From Trichostrongylus colubriformis (Eukaryota; Nematoda; Chromadorea; Rhabditida; Trichostrongylidae), in the NCBI GenBank assembly GCA_963978905.1, contig OZ022256.1:24169886-24233885 (forward strand): a DNA stretch of 64,000 bases, written 5' to 3'. The notes below the pieces were generated by a model that saw nothing but the letters and a program-made list of their open reading frames with translations, was not told the DNA's origin and searched no databases. Every line of letters starts with the position of its first letter. The stretch's first letter is position 1. Below are positions 21,246 through 32,332 of the stretch, piece after piece. The position numbers were made by a program, and so were the translations under genes.

Positions 21246-23717
21246 CTGTGAGGAGGCAAAATTATGGCAGAGAAGGGCGGAGACATAGGCGTACCCGATA
21301 TAACGCTTAAGATGCATTATTATCGCTGCTCCTTATTAAGTATGACCGCCGCTCTGGAAACCGCTGAGATATTGTGCTCGTCAATTGCTGGCAATCGAGC
21401 TGACATAAAATGTTAGTGAATTTTTCTATTGTAGTTTCTCCGGATCACAGCAGTTGCTGTGGTGATCAGAATGCTTGTTAACACACATTGTAGCAGCAAG
21501 TCAAGAGTGATTCCACATTCTCGTCGAATATGCCGTCGTCAAAATAAGCAGCACATTTTGCATGCTTATGGGGTTCTCAGAGATAGAGTGAACATCACCT
21601 AGGCGCTGAGCCACGATCGGAGTCGTTGAAGTACCCTTCGAACCGCTGAATATGCCAGATGTGTGATCAGTTCAGATGTCATCACGATAGCTTGCTTGAT
21701 GCTAGTCATTATTCTTCGTAGAACTTGTAAAACCCTATTCTATGAGATATATTTGCTAACGCCGACCACAAATCACAGCTTGACTGCATATGTATTTCTC
21801 TCGCGAATGGTGATATCATTGCACCTATTTATAAACGAGCTATAAAACGCAGGAACATCCAAGGGTTTTATAGCGTGGAAAGGGGTATTCCATCATCCCC
21901 GCCTAAGGGGTCGCGAAACGAAAAGACATAGCTTGTCGCAGACGTAGACCCTCAAGATTGTAACTTTCCTGTGTACAGGATCGGAGAATGAGTTGGGGTG
22001 CTAGTTTACAAAAGGATGCAAGCAGCAGCGAATTTCGGGGAAAATGGAGGGCCATCCGCTCCCGAGTTATGTCGGTAGGAAAATTTTCAAAGGGGATCGC
22101 TAATATCGCAGCAGACGTGGAAGCTGACCGGAGCGCATCAAGTCGGCAGCGACGAAAGGAGTCTTGAAACTTCAAGAGAGGGATTTTTAAGAAATGGCTT
22201 AGACGTCTGAAATTCCCTTGAAGGTGCGCAGTTGTCGAGAACTACTCGACGAAAGTATCCAAACGTGACCTGTGCCTCTACGAGAATTTCTCGGCCCATA
22301 CCGGATCGTGCCTCCAACACACAGTTTAGCGGCTTGCAGTATGATCGTCGTAAAAGCGCAGAATGAAGGCGGAAAAGGTAACGTGAACAGGATGAGGGCA
22401 GAAGAAAATGTCTATGAACTCTTAAGAAGTCAACTCTCAAAATTGTATTGTCAAGATGTCAAGACAACGCCGATCAGTAATTTGGCTATCAGCATGGGCA
22501 CCTCCCAGTTGATAGTAGGCCTTTCAAGAAAACAGCAAAAAATAAAAAACAGCAGGATTCCCTTGCAATCGACGATGATGAAGAGCTTGCCACTGAGCAG
22601 TGTTAGAGCTTCGATACTCCACGGCACGGAGCAGGCGACTTTGGAAAGAAAGAGTGGAAAGGTGAAAGATTGTCATAGCGAGCGAGCTCACACAGGAACT
22701 ACCGCGGTTGCCTCGAATAGGAGGAAAGGCCAGTCTAGGGCTGACGCTAGTGTGGAACACACGTCCGCGTACGCCAAGCGCAATCAGTACTAGAAATCGC
22801 GCGTGGAGGAAGTGAGGCTGATTATGAGGTGTTACCTGCTTTGATCTCACTATGCAACGATTATATCCAGCACAAAACACCTCCACGAAGACTGCAGCAC
22901 AGCATAAATTGATAAATAAGTAAAAGCAACCACGCAGAAAGAAAGGAGGAATGTGCGTTCAAATGGGGTTGTAGGAATATGTATTAGAAAAGGATCGTGC
23001 AAATTGATTAACAGTTCACCTCATGGAAACCGTAGCTAAGATTACTTTATATGCGTGTACGTCCCTTATAGTTAAAACTGTTATGCCGCAGTATGAGCGT
23101 AGCGTAGATAATTAGAAAATCCACGGAGGATTGCATTTACTCCAATTATCGCCCGATTGCCCTTACGATTCAACACATTAGGGGTCACTGCAAGCTACAC
23201 ACGAAGCTACAAAGTACTGCAGAGCATACTAATGGGTACGAGACTCTTCAAAACCCATAAAAGGCGTAAAAAGGATATTGAGAAATCATCTGACAACTGG
23301 AGTTGTAGTGCCGCTATGGTGTTGAACTACTTCGTACTTTGGTACTTGCTGCACCCGGAAAGCACCGGAAAAGGCAAATTTGGCAGATTGTGGAATTAGA
23401 AAATAAGGTACTCACAGAGTAACAGTAGAGAAAGAGCGAAAGAAAACCCGCAAAAACCCTTCTCTCTTGCACTCCTCTGCGCCTCCGATGGCAGACTGCA
23501 GACGGGCGGAGAGGCTCAATCAGCCGGACGTAAAGTTGTCCCGCCCTCGTCGGCAACTCGCCCTGCTGATGAAGTACAGGATGACACGCCGTGCTGCGGC
23601 ATCGTAATAAGCCGCGAAACAGCGCTCTTTCACTGCGAGTTTCGCTAGTCATAATCTCGTCTGAAGTAGGAGGTTTGTTTTCAGAGAACCTGTATTCCCA
23701 GTTTTCACTTTCCCTCC
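21246..23717. other. Unassigned stretch
   Basis: Contains the longest open frame apart from the LINE region (22272-22793 plus, 173 codons) and overlapping minus-strand frames (22138-22886). None shows a recognisable domain, splice-bounded structure or repeat homology, so they are treated as chance open frames. Confidence 0.4.
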
Positions 23718-24205
23718 TGGTAGGAGAAACTCAGACGAAAAGTAAAAGAAGTAGTGCATATGAAAGTCGAGATGCCTAGTAACACGATAGTGGAGAAAAA
23801 ACGAATGGAAATGGCCCGAAACCCGAGAATAGGACCCCCTTTCCACTGCTGATTCTCGGCGCGGACGACCTGTCCGTCAAGAGGCGGATAGTCTGATCTA
23901 GTTTTCCATTGGCATGTTGCCAAGTAAACAAATAGAATGTTTGGAAAAACGACAGCATTTATTTTTTGGAGTGAGCTTCAAGTTAAAACTGCGAAAGCGC
24001 GCCGCGAAACCTTCGATCCTGCCGCATCTCCTTGGCCGCTCCACCCCAGTCAATCGGGAACTACGTCATCCGGAGGCGGGATCGACTTATCAAGAAGCGG
24101 AGGACAGATGGGCGGTTGCGGCGTTTTGCGGCGTTTCTACAGCTCAGAGGGGCGCTTTTTCACCGGGATTTCACCGCAGGTAGCCTTCTTAGGCACAGAA
24201 CTACC
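23718..24205 (-). repeat. ~480-bp dispersed repeat family, copy 3 (inverted)
   Basis: The reverse complement aligns along its length with 43340-43815 and 45967-46443. Shared blocks include GAAATCCC..GTG.AAAGCGCCCC, GAGCTG, CCCGCCTCC, CGCGCTTTC.C..TTTTA, CTTGAAGCTCAC, GCCAATGGAAAAC, CGCCTCTT.ACG, GGTCGTCCGCGCC, GGGGTCCTATTCTCGGG, and TTCGTCTGAGTTTCTCCTA at the end. More diverged than the other two copies. Confidence 0.7.
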
Positions 24206-25648
24206 ATGTGAGTGACTTCTTGTAAAGTTTCTCCATTATCGCATTAGCCCTAATGCTGTCTTTAAGGAAATGGTAGGCGTAGTTTGAGCAAAACGTGAAA
24301 GAATTATTGAATTCAGTGGATGAAAGAAAAGACTCGCTTCTCATCGCTGATTTCGAAAGGGAAGTGGCCACAGGACAGGTAATTGCTGCCGGAAATGCCT
24401 TTATCTCAGATTTGGGGTGCTCCTTGACGGTAATTTCATAGCATTCCTAGACTCCTGACATTCAGTTGTGTGGCTCATTTTAGGAGTTCTCATTAGCCTT
24501 ATCAAAAAGTTCTCATTAGCCTCATTACTTCTATTACTGTTTTTGTAACAGCGCTGGCAAGAAAGTAGATGTACCACTGAAAATGTGAGCCGTACCTGAT
24601 GGCCCCGCGCATCCCTGCATGCATATCAAATCTCCACGAGTTTTTCATTCCCTACATTAAATCCTGCTTCAAGCGATAATCAAATTTAGGGCAACCGACT
24701 TATTTAAAAAAAAGAAATGTGACGCTGTAAAGCAATGGCCTCCTTATCCTTTTGGCTTACAGTACGCAAATACTAATCAGGGTTTCTGTGCTGCAAGGAC
24801 TATGCTATGGTGGCATGAGAGATTAACCAACCCTTCAATGGTGCAGCCCCTTTCAATACTGCGATTACTCTAACTGACCGTCACTGACTTCCAGACCTCT
24901 GCAAAATCGATCTGTTAGGTTGGTCCATAAGTTAAAAACACTTTCCACTCATTGCTGTGAAAATTCATAAAGGATTCCTGAAGTTCCGCTTATGTGATTG
25001 ATAGTGTAGGATCTGGCTTAATCATTACGATTAGTCAACCAGCTCATTTGCTCTCCTCTTGTCCCGCCCATTATACTATTCTGGCTCCTGAAATCTTATT
25101 TTTATACGAGCACCGCTTGGTATATTCTGAGGTTGTATGCAGACAATCAGCCACTTAGCGAGAAGGGCATGGTCTTCAATTGTAACATTGCTCCGTCATT
25201 CGAAAGTGGTCATTTGATGTTTATGGACATCAACAACTCCTATGACATTCACTATCCTTGCCCTTGTCCTTTGGTCATAAGAGGGATTCGAGCAGTCCAG
25301 CTCTCGTCTGACAAGACGTCCTTATACTGAAAGTTTAGAGCACTGCGACATGTTCATGACGTGAGTAGTATGCGAAATCAAGGGGTTTGTGTTCCACATA
25401 AGTTGAGCACAAACCAGCTCAATCGACGGGTTCACCTTGGGCGTTCATAGACGGCAGACGCTCTGCTCAAATGATCTAGGAGCTTTGACAGCCAAAATCC
25501 AGAATAACGAAATAAGATTCCTTTAGGTTTTAGTGGAGCACGTGAATAGCTATGCTCTGATAGCACCTGTTCCCCAATGCTAGCGTTTTCACGGAATCGG
25601 CAGTGAAAGGCCTGATTGCCATCGACATGAGTGAAAAATGAAATTCCA
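24206..25648. other. Unassigned stretch with one orphan mariner-like end
   Basis: Nothing coding was recognised. At 24,917-24,948 TTAGGTTGGTCCATAAGT is a textbook mariner TIR, but no matching inverted end or transposase follows within 1.5 kb, so it is an orphan end. A short near-duplicate AGTTCTCATTAGCCT occurs twice at 24,484-24,526. Confidence 0.45.
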
Positions 25649-25960
25649 CTACTGAATGCAACCGCCACTCGGGAGAAAATTGTGGAAAATGGTGGACTTT
25701 CCGATGGGCATTGTTTTCTCATCCATTCCTTGGTTACCTCGCGTTACGTAACCCATACTACTACCTATTCTACTCTCTAGCTCATTTTTACTTAGCTCGA
25801 TGACAGACTGTCCAAGGTGATCTCCAAACGAACATAACAACAAACGATCCGCTCGTTCTTCGACCAGAGATCTGTGAACTTCTGCAGAAGGGATATCGCA
25901 TAATGTCCGATGCTTTGGCAATAGCACTGGAGATGGTTGTGGTGTATTTTTGTTGAACAC
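25649..25960 (-). CDS. Candidate exon, unknown protein
   Basis: Starts exactly after a very good nematode 3' splice site (TTATTTCATTTTCATAG|GTG). It reads VFNKNTPQPSPVLLPKHRTL...CDIPSAEVHRSLVEERADRL... for about 70-100 codons, with good donors at GAATAG|GTAGTA and GCGAG|GTAACC. Composition looks coding, but no family is recognised and no partner exon was found nearby. Confidence 0.3.
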   Translation of the reverse strand: MFNKNTPQPSPVLLPKHRTLCDIPSAEVHRSLVEERADRLLLCSFGDHLGQSVIELSKNELESRIGSSMGYVTRGNQGMDEKTMPIGKSTIFHNFLPSGGCIQ

Positions 25961-26800
25961 CTATGAAAATGAAATAATAAAAAGGTAGAAAACGAAAATT
26001 AGCAAATTGGCCCGAACTATGGAACGACCTAATGATTTTGCAAAAATCACCACTTCTATGGGGATGAGCGGGTGTTCGATTCCTCCCGTATGATGCTAGG
26101 AATCTTTCCGGAAGAATTGTGAGGTATCTAAATAGAAGGCCTCAAGTGATCGGCCTTTCCTGTGGAGTCTTGTGTTTGCAATTTCAACTTCAGTGATAAT
26201 AATCAGCTACGTGCCAACGAATATTGAAAGCTGTGTTCACAGTCACGGTTTGCTTGCTGTCGAAGATGAGTTGCTGTGCTGCAATGCTGTCCGGCAGAAA
26301 ACGAAAGTCTAAGGAAACCGCATAAAAAGTGTAAAGAGAAACCTCATCGCTTAATTTCTCGCAGTGGATGTGTTTGCAGCCATGTTACTTATCGTAGAAC
26401 CCCGGGACGACATGCAGACATGCGTAATGCGCACTCCGCGCCTTCGCTGGCAAGGGTTGGTCCACTATGGTGTGTAGCCACATTAGAAGGGTGTGAAGTT
26501 ACAGATCTGAGGCTAAAGATGTGGCGACTGGATTTCTCTTACCTGCTGACAAAATCGAATTTGATTTGCAAAGTACTTGAGAGAACAGTGGAGGGAAATC
26601 TCACTCACTACGTCTAGAGTATAACCGTGATATTTTACCGCGCGAACTTTTGAATTTGGATTTAGGAATTTTGGTTTGAAATTTTGATTGAGAAACGTTC
26701 ACCCCCAATTCGGATTCAGGAATTCTGGTTCAAAATTTGGATTTGGGAGTTTTGCTGAGCTTTTAGGGGGAAGGGATATCCGAATGGGAACACGACGGGT
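25961..26800. other. Unassigned stretch with a short imperfect tandem
   Basis: 26,650-26,750 contains two diverged units of GGATT(T/C)AGGAATT(T/C)TGGTT. The remainder, including a 113-codon frame at 26276, shows nothing recognisable. Confidence 0.4.
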
Positions 26801-27032
26801 GTGTGCAGATATGACAGCGACTCGCGTGGCCGTACGCGGCGAGCGGCGCGGCGGGTGCGGATGTCAGTGGCGGGGAATGGCAGCCTTCAAGCGAGGCAGT
26901 GTGGCATGAGTGGAAGCGCAGACGTGACGCATTCCCGCTCGGCCGGCTCCCAAGAGCAATCGATATGGCGAGTCGTACTGGTGGCGCCGTGAGTGAAACG
27001 CCGCGAAGCAATTCGCTGTCATATCTGCACAC
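26801..27032. mobile_element. Small GC-rich inverted-repeat element (MITE-like), ~232 bp
   Basis: Perfect 20-bp inverted repeats GTGTGCAGATATGACAGCGA at 26801-26820 and, as its complement, 27013-27032 bracket a much GC-richer interior (GCGGCGAGCGGCGCGGCGGG) than the flanks. No coding content. Target duplication not identified. Confidence 0.7.
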
Positions 27033-27422
27033 CCTCAAACGACAGTCCTGGCAATTGTCGACATGAGATTGCCATATCTTTGATCCATATAGTATAGTCA
27101 GTTAAAAAGAAGTAGAGGGTTAGGCAGTGTACATGGAAATTACGAAATACCCGAATCACCTCCCTCGAGCGTGTTCATTGTTTTCGGTATAATCATATTA
27201 AACTTATAGTGGTAATTGTCTCCAGCTAAAATTCTGAAGTTTTGGTACCAGGGACTCCTTCTTCTATCAACGTTTCGTAGGGAACGATTAGTGCCAAACA
27301 AATGTAATTGACTAAGTTTTATAACAATATCGAAGGGGAACACGGACTTTAAGGAGCGAGGATCTTGAAAAACTCACAGTTTAGTCACAAGGTTGCAGAT
27401 TCATTGCCATTTGTAGTCACCG

Positions 27423-27506
27423 TATCGCTCACTTGAATGTGTTCAATGAAAATTGAAAAAGAGACTGTCCTTTTCAATTTTCATTCGGTACGCTCAAGCG
27501 AGCTAT
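27423..27506. repeat. Hairpin, arms ~40 bp
   Basis: CAATGAAAATTGAAAAAGAG opposite CCTTTTCAATTTTCATTCGG gives a near-perfect stem. Outer parts CGCTCACTTGAATGTG and CGTACGCTCAAGCGAG also pair imperfectly. Loop of ~5 nt. Confidence 0.7.
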
Positions 27507-28445
27507 GCATTGATAGTGAATCTCGGAATTGCTAGTGGGAAGGGGCTCATTGCTCGGGTTTTCGACCATATCAATCTATTTACTTCATTTTCGTGCTACT
27601 AAGCACTTCTGCGTTCATATCCATAATTCTATCCGTGTTCGAGCCATGCTACCCCCATCACTGCTTTCAAGTGGCTTCTGGAATGCTGCAAGCCTCTGCA
27701 GTCGTTTGGTGACAGAGCACGTTTTCATTTGAACATATCTGTGCGAAAAGTTGAGCATTTATTGAAAACAAAGAATAAAGAATGGATAAATGAGTGGATA
27801 AATGCAATCCCAGTGGCGAGACATAATGACGCTTTGATGGAATGGCAGCAGTGAGAGAGATCAGATTAAACTACTATTAAGAATTTAATCAAGTGCTGAT
27901 GCTTTTCGGTCTACGATCGGTGATGCGGGCTATATACGTCTCGGAAATTAGTCAGTCCACGCAGGAGGATGATTGCATGTTTGCTGATTTCTGGTGCTCC
28001 AAGGTGTTGAAGATGGAATGCTTCCCTATGTGTAGAATGATTCATAATAAAAATAAAGTCGGATTATCCCATGTGCTAGACCTTTCCGGGAGCTTTATTA
28101 GTCGCTGAGGACGAACATCTCAACACGCAAGAAAGCGCGTGTACTGCCTTCACGGTACATTGATATGATTTTATCAATGTCCTTATCCATCCATAATTTC
28201 CCAAAGCATGTCTAACAAATAGAGCATTCCGGTTGTCTCCGGGATTTCCTTGAAAAGTCATTTTCCCGCTCATAGCTTCTTCTAGGCATGCACGTCACTA
28301 TCCGGGGCGATAACGATGAGACCGTGGCCCACCTCGATGTGCTCAGAAACAGTACCTGAAGTATGTGGGCACTTCAGAGCCCTTCGTGACATTACGGCCA
28401 CGACGACTGAGAAGCAACCGAGGTCAACAGAGTCTATCAGGAACA
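27507..28445. other. Unassigned stretch
   Basis: Besides repeat copy 4, nothing firm. Minus-strand frames at 28076-28273 and 28282-28515 look coding in composition, but lack a supporting splice partner or known motif. Confidence 0.35.
27515..27650 (+). repeat. Dispersed repeat family, partial diverged copy 4
   Basis: AGTGGGAAGGGGCTCATTGC, TCTCGGGTTTTCG, TTCATTTTCGTGCTACTAAG, TTCATATCCATAATTCT and CCGTGTTCGAGCCATGCTACC follow, in order, the 3' 140 bp of the 480-bp family. Matches are interrupted; the 5' portion is absent. Confidence 0.45.
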
Positions 28446-28559
28446 GTTCGCTAAGTGATCTGACGTGTAATACATAGCGAAATTTGTTAAGTGAAGTGAT
28501 CTGACGTTTATACATAGCGAACTTACCAGAAAGTTCGCTATGTATAAACGTGAGATCAC
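28446..28559. repeat. Near-perfect 29-bp hairpin with an extra upstream direct copy
   Basis: Left arm 28496-28524 begins GTGATCTGACGTTTATACAT and ends AGCGAACTT. Right arm 28531-28559 is its reverse complement with one mismatch, over a 6-nt loop. A diverged direct copy of the left arm lies at 28455-28485, preceded by GTTCGCTA. Confidence 0.85.
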
Positions 28560-29284
28560 ATCAGAAAGTATCAAAAACGCACAACTGTTGAAGATTTTAT
28601 CTTCGTCGGGCAGTTCCTCTTTAAAGTACCATGACACAAGGATACTATGGACGATATCAAGACACAAACTCTGACATGGAAGACTTGATAGTCTGGCGTT
28701 GATTGATCACGCTCGAGGATAAGGCCGGCATCCCATCTCTGGTCAAAATTGTAGCTGCAGTTGTACGCAATCTAGCTCACGTATATCCTCAAGGACAGCA
28801 GTAGCAACAATTAGGTTAAGGAACGAGGATGCTCCATGATGAGGATGTGAGAAAGAAACGAAATAAAAGAATTAAAAAGCAAAGAAACATGACCATCGAA
28901 AAGTGCCCTCGATCCTTGCAGGACGAGTTTGCGGTGCGCAGCATCACCGAGTACTGACCGGAGCCACGCGAATGCTCAGCCCCGTGCTCGTAACTTGAGT
29001 GGTGCCTGGGCGCACGATGGCTGCAGGGCGAGGCTGCGATCACAGGCAACGAGAGAGTGGCGCGAGCGGAGATGCAGGAAAGAACGACGCAGCCATGCTC
29101 TGTCGCTGGTGCCGTGGAGTATGAAGGAGACCTTATGCACTGATAGGCGGTTGAATGGCACGCTCGGTTGCATGACAACGGATGAGAGAACTGTGGAGCT
29201 TGCTGCACGCAGTAGGATCTTGTCAGAAAAAAAGAATGATTTTGAGTGCGATTTGCTCCGTGCACGGTCTTCCGGCTACATTAA

Positions 29285-29420
29285 CCACATATGGTTAAGC
29301 CGGGGGAGGGAAGTGTTGTATTTGTTAATGCTAGTCAAGGTATGCGCTTTATAAGGAAAAAGATTTCAAAGCAATAAAATTAGCTTTTCCGCCATGGCGC
29401 CATGCCTTCATGCATGATAC
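29285..29420 (+). repeat. Dispersed repeat unit, copy 1
   Basis: GGTTAAGCCGGGGGAGGGAA...TTTCAAAGCAATAAAATTAGCTTTTCCGCCATGGCG...GCCTTCA matches 30605-30730 and, in part, 30731-30800, in direct orientation. Confidence 0.65.
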
Positions 29421-30257
29421 GTATGATGTTGACGCGCATCGTCAACATTCCTCTCGTACGGTGGTTTCATATAGTTTTAAGGCGCATTTCACATTATCCA
29501 AAATGAGATTGTTTAGAATAAGATTATCCAATTCACTGGAAAGCTCTTTGGCATAGGTGTCACAAAAGAGGCTATAGCATCTTTGCAGCGAACAAAGGTG
29601 AGAAAATGGCTTAGGGTGTAGCGTGAGGGCCCATCCCCCCTCCCCCCTCCCATGCCGGCCATGCCCCTTTTGGTTTCTCACCTCCAAGAGGGTGGGTAAA
29701 GGATGATGGGCTACGGTGTGATGAAACCGTCTATGATGAAGATATTTTCAATATGAAGCATGTGCAATCAACTTGATGGCTCAATCATTCAGTTGATTCA
29801 CATTTCTCTGCTCAGTTGTTGACGGCATCGACAGAAGCGTGACTGCAATTGCGAAGCCAACCCTTTGAAAAACTCGGCAAAAAGTGGTTTTGAAAAAAGC
29901 ATTTACTTCTGTACTACTGAAGTTTCTACTTTTCCCTTGCTTTTTCCAACTTTTTTTAAATCATCGTGTCGCTTAGCATCTCATTCATGCTAGAGTGATT
30001 ACGCTATTACATGGTATGCCTTTAACAAATAACAGTGGTTGCTCAGAGATGGGAGTACTTGTAGCACATCATTATGGAGACTCAAGGTCAAAAAGTAATA
30101 GTGAGGAATTGCGTGGTTAGCAAGTTTGAACAGCTAATGAGCATACTCCTCAGAAGGGTGGTGACATGGGAAAGGCTTCGAGTGGAGCCGGGCAAGAATG
30201 TGCGGTATGAGGATGTTCTGCGAAAAAAACATTCAAGGTATGATAATTACTGCAATG

Positions 30258-30365
30258 TGATTAAAAACAACGATAGCTATACACATATGTATAATTTACA
30301 CTCTTCTCAAAAAAATGATTAAAAACAACGAGAGCTATCCGCATGTGAATTACACTCTCCCCAAA
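30258..30365. repeat. ~58-bp imperfect tandem duplication
   Basis: GATTAAAAACAACGATAGCT...ACACTCTTCTCAAAAAAAT is followed directly by GATTAAAAACAACGAGAGCT...ACACTCTCCCCAAAATTT. The second unit is slightly shorter. Confidence 0.7.
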
Positions 30366-30604
30366 ATTTATGTACATTATTAAATTCTTATGCTTAGACG
30401 AGGATAACAAGTTACGGAACATTACAGTCACTAGTTCCGTAAACATAGTGACATTAACTCGCAACGTACCTCGTGCAACACATGGTGTTGCATGATTTGA
30501 GGAGAGCAAAAACAGCCTCGGTCCGTTTTGAGTTAACCTTCAGCAAAAAAAAATCGCGAAAAACCATATAATAGTTCACGGATAACTTTTCATTCCGGCA
30601 ACAC

Positions 30605-30800
30605 TGACTATGAATAAGTCGGGGGAGGGAGAGTGCTGCACTTGTAAGACTACATAGTCCGCGCTAGGTCAGATTATGTGCTTCAATAGGACAAATATTT
30701 CAAAGCAACGGAACTGGCTTCTCCGCCATGGTCTTCAAAAGGACAAAGATTGAGAACAATAAAATTAGCTTTTCCGCCATTGCGTCACGCCTTCAAAGGC
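30605..30800 (+). repeat. Dispersed repeat unit, copies 2 and 3 in tandem
   Basis: Copy 2 starts AATAAGTCGGGGGAGGGAGA and reaches GGCTTCTCCGCCATGG. A shorter third unit (GAACAATAAAATTAGCTTTT, CCGCCATTGCG) follows immediately, closer in sequence to copy 1 than to copy 2. Confidence 0.6.
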
Positions 30801-31388
30801 AAAATCCGTCGCTTAACAGCGGGAGCTCCACTCATTCTCCGGTCCTACGTAAGTAGCCCTAACAACATAACACATCCACGAAAAGTGCTTATCTAGCAGA
30901 GGCTAAAGAAGGTCCTTCGAATTTTTGGTCACACAAGAGGTGAAGGTAAATCTTATCGGTGCTAACCGTTAGAGGGGACAGTCAAGTTTAACAGTTGCGA
31001 GTCTTCACTACTACACTTTCTCAGATCTGAAGAATCGTCAAGAGCTGTTTGGTGAAGTGATGCAAGAATTTGAGAAAAGTTTTATTCACCGTACATATGG
31101 TCGCATATTTAGTGTCATGAAGTATTCTGATGCGACTGATTAGGACTACCAACTCTTCCCTAGCTACGGCTTCAGTTCATGAAGACTGAGACACTCGTTG
31201 GGACAATCTGCTGCTTTCACAGCTACTCACTCATTTTTACATTGGGTGTTAGATATTAAGCAAACCTGCAGCTACTATATCGAAGGGGTACCTTCGTAAA
31301 CTTATGATAAATTTCCAAACAGATCTGACTTTTCGTGTTAAATATAATGTACTATTTGCTTCCCAGTGAAAAGCATCATTCGCGAGGG

Positions 31389-31416
31389 AGAGGAGGGGGC
31401 GAAAGGGGGGGGGGGT
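31389..31416 (+). other. G-rich tract with G-quadruplex potential
   Basis: A run of six or more G, a CGAAA spacer and then about eleven consecutive G. A polymeric run of this kind is prone to length polymorphism and sequencing error. Confidence 0.6.
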
Positions 31417-32332
31417 GAGATTGGAATTTGCGTCAATAGGCCACGCCTGCCAAAAAGCAAAGAGGGTTCCATACGACATTCCCCTTATTCCCAGCCCCAC
31501 CAGAAATACGGGGCCATGAAGCGGGATTTATTGCCTAGTGTGTGTGGTGGTTACATCTTGGTGGACGTGCATACATACGTACAAGACAGCTTTGACATAA
31601 ATGCAAAGCTTATGACAGGTTTATGGAAGATTGATATTGAGGCTATGAATTTGGTAAAAGGCCCATTACTTTAAGACCACCATCTCACTTTCTCGCAGAA
31701 TAAAAAAACTACAATCAGTTAAGCTATTTTATTATTATTTTAATTGTACTCGAGATTCTTGTGAACTCAACCGCATAGCATTTCTTGTCAGCTTTCCTCG
31801 GTGGTTGAGAACAGACGTCATAGACATCGCAAAAGCAGAGAAATAAAAAAGCGCAAGTGTAACTGCTACCACACGTTATCTCTTTTCAGGGCAGCAATGC
31901 AAAAAAAGTAATACCGAGCGACTACAAAATGGTATTCAAGAGATTCTTTAAATGAAGGACACATACTACGTTCTACATTTCGTTACCTAAGAAAAGCCAC
32001 TTTGCCGTACATGTGCAGCCCTGCTTTTCTGTTACGATTCGGGGAAGTCCTCTGGGTTTCTTACCGATTCTATGGAATATCGACGTTCACAAACTGTCAT
32101 TTGAACCTCTTCTTCCTATTTATCACCTTTAGTCGCAGCCTGCCACTGTAGTCTTGGTGGTAAGGAGTGGCACCGGAAATTATGGTCTGAATTTAAAAAA
32201 CCCCATTTTCTGGAGGTTAACGAGTGCTAAGCTCCATCGTATTATTCATATGCCGATAAGGCATTGTCTTGAGAAAAATGGAGTCCGCAAAAAAATTCCA
32301 CATACAATACCGCTCACTCTCTTTTCTGAAAT

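Larger units (their letters stand above)
28560..32332. other. Repeat-rich stretch without recognised genes
   Basis: Contains the dispersed GGGGGAGGG...TTAGCTTTTCCGCCAT repeats (29285-29420, 30605-30800), a tandem duplication at 30258-30365, a C-rich run at 29,634-29,652 and a G-rich run at 31,389-31,416. A GC-rich patch at 28,920-29,250 with frames on both strands shows no domain. Confidence 0.4.

Noticed and set aside
22272..22793. 173-codon plus-strand open frame
   Set aside because: Long for the window, but there are no domain, splice signals or conserved motif, and the opposite strand is also open over much of it. Treated as chance.
24917..24948. Complete mariner starting at an orphan TIR
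   Set aside because: No complementary end and no transposase block was found in the following 1.5 kb.
31366..31674. 102-codon frame spanning a G run
   Set aside because: Opened by the homopolymer (poly-Gly) and antisense-open as well; no motif.
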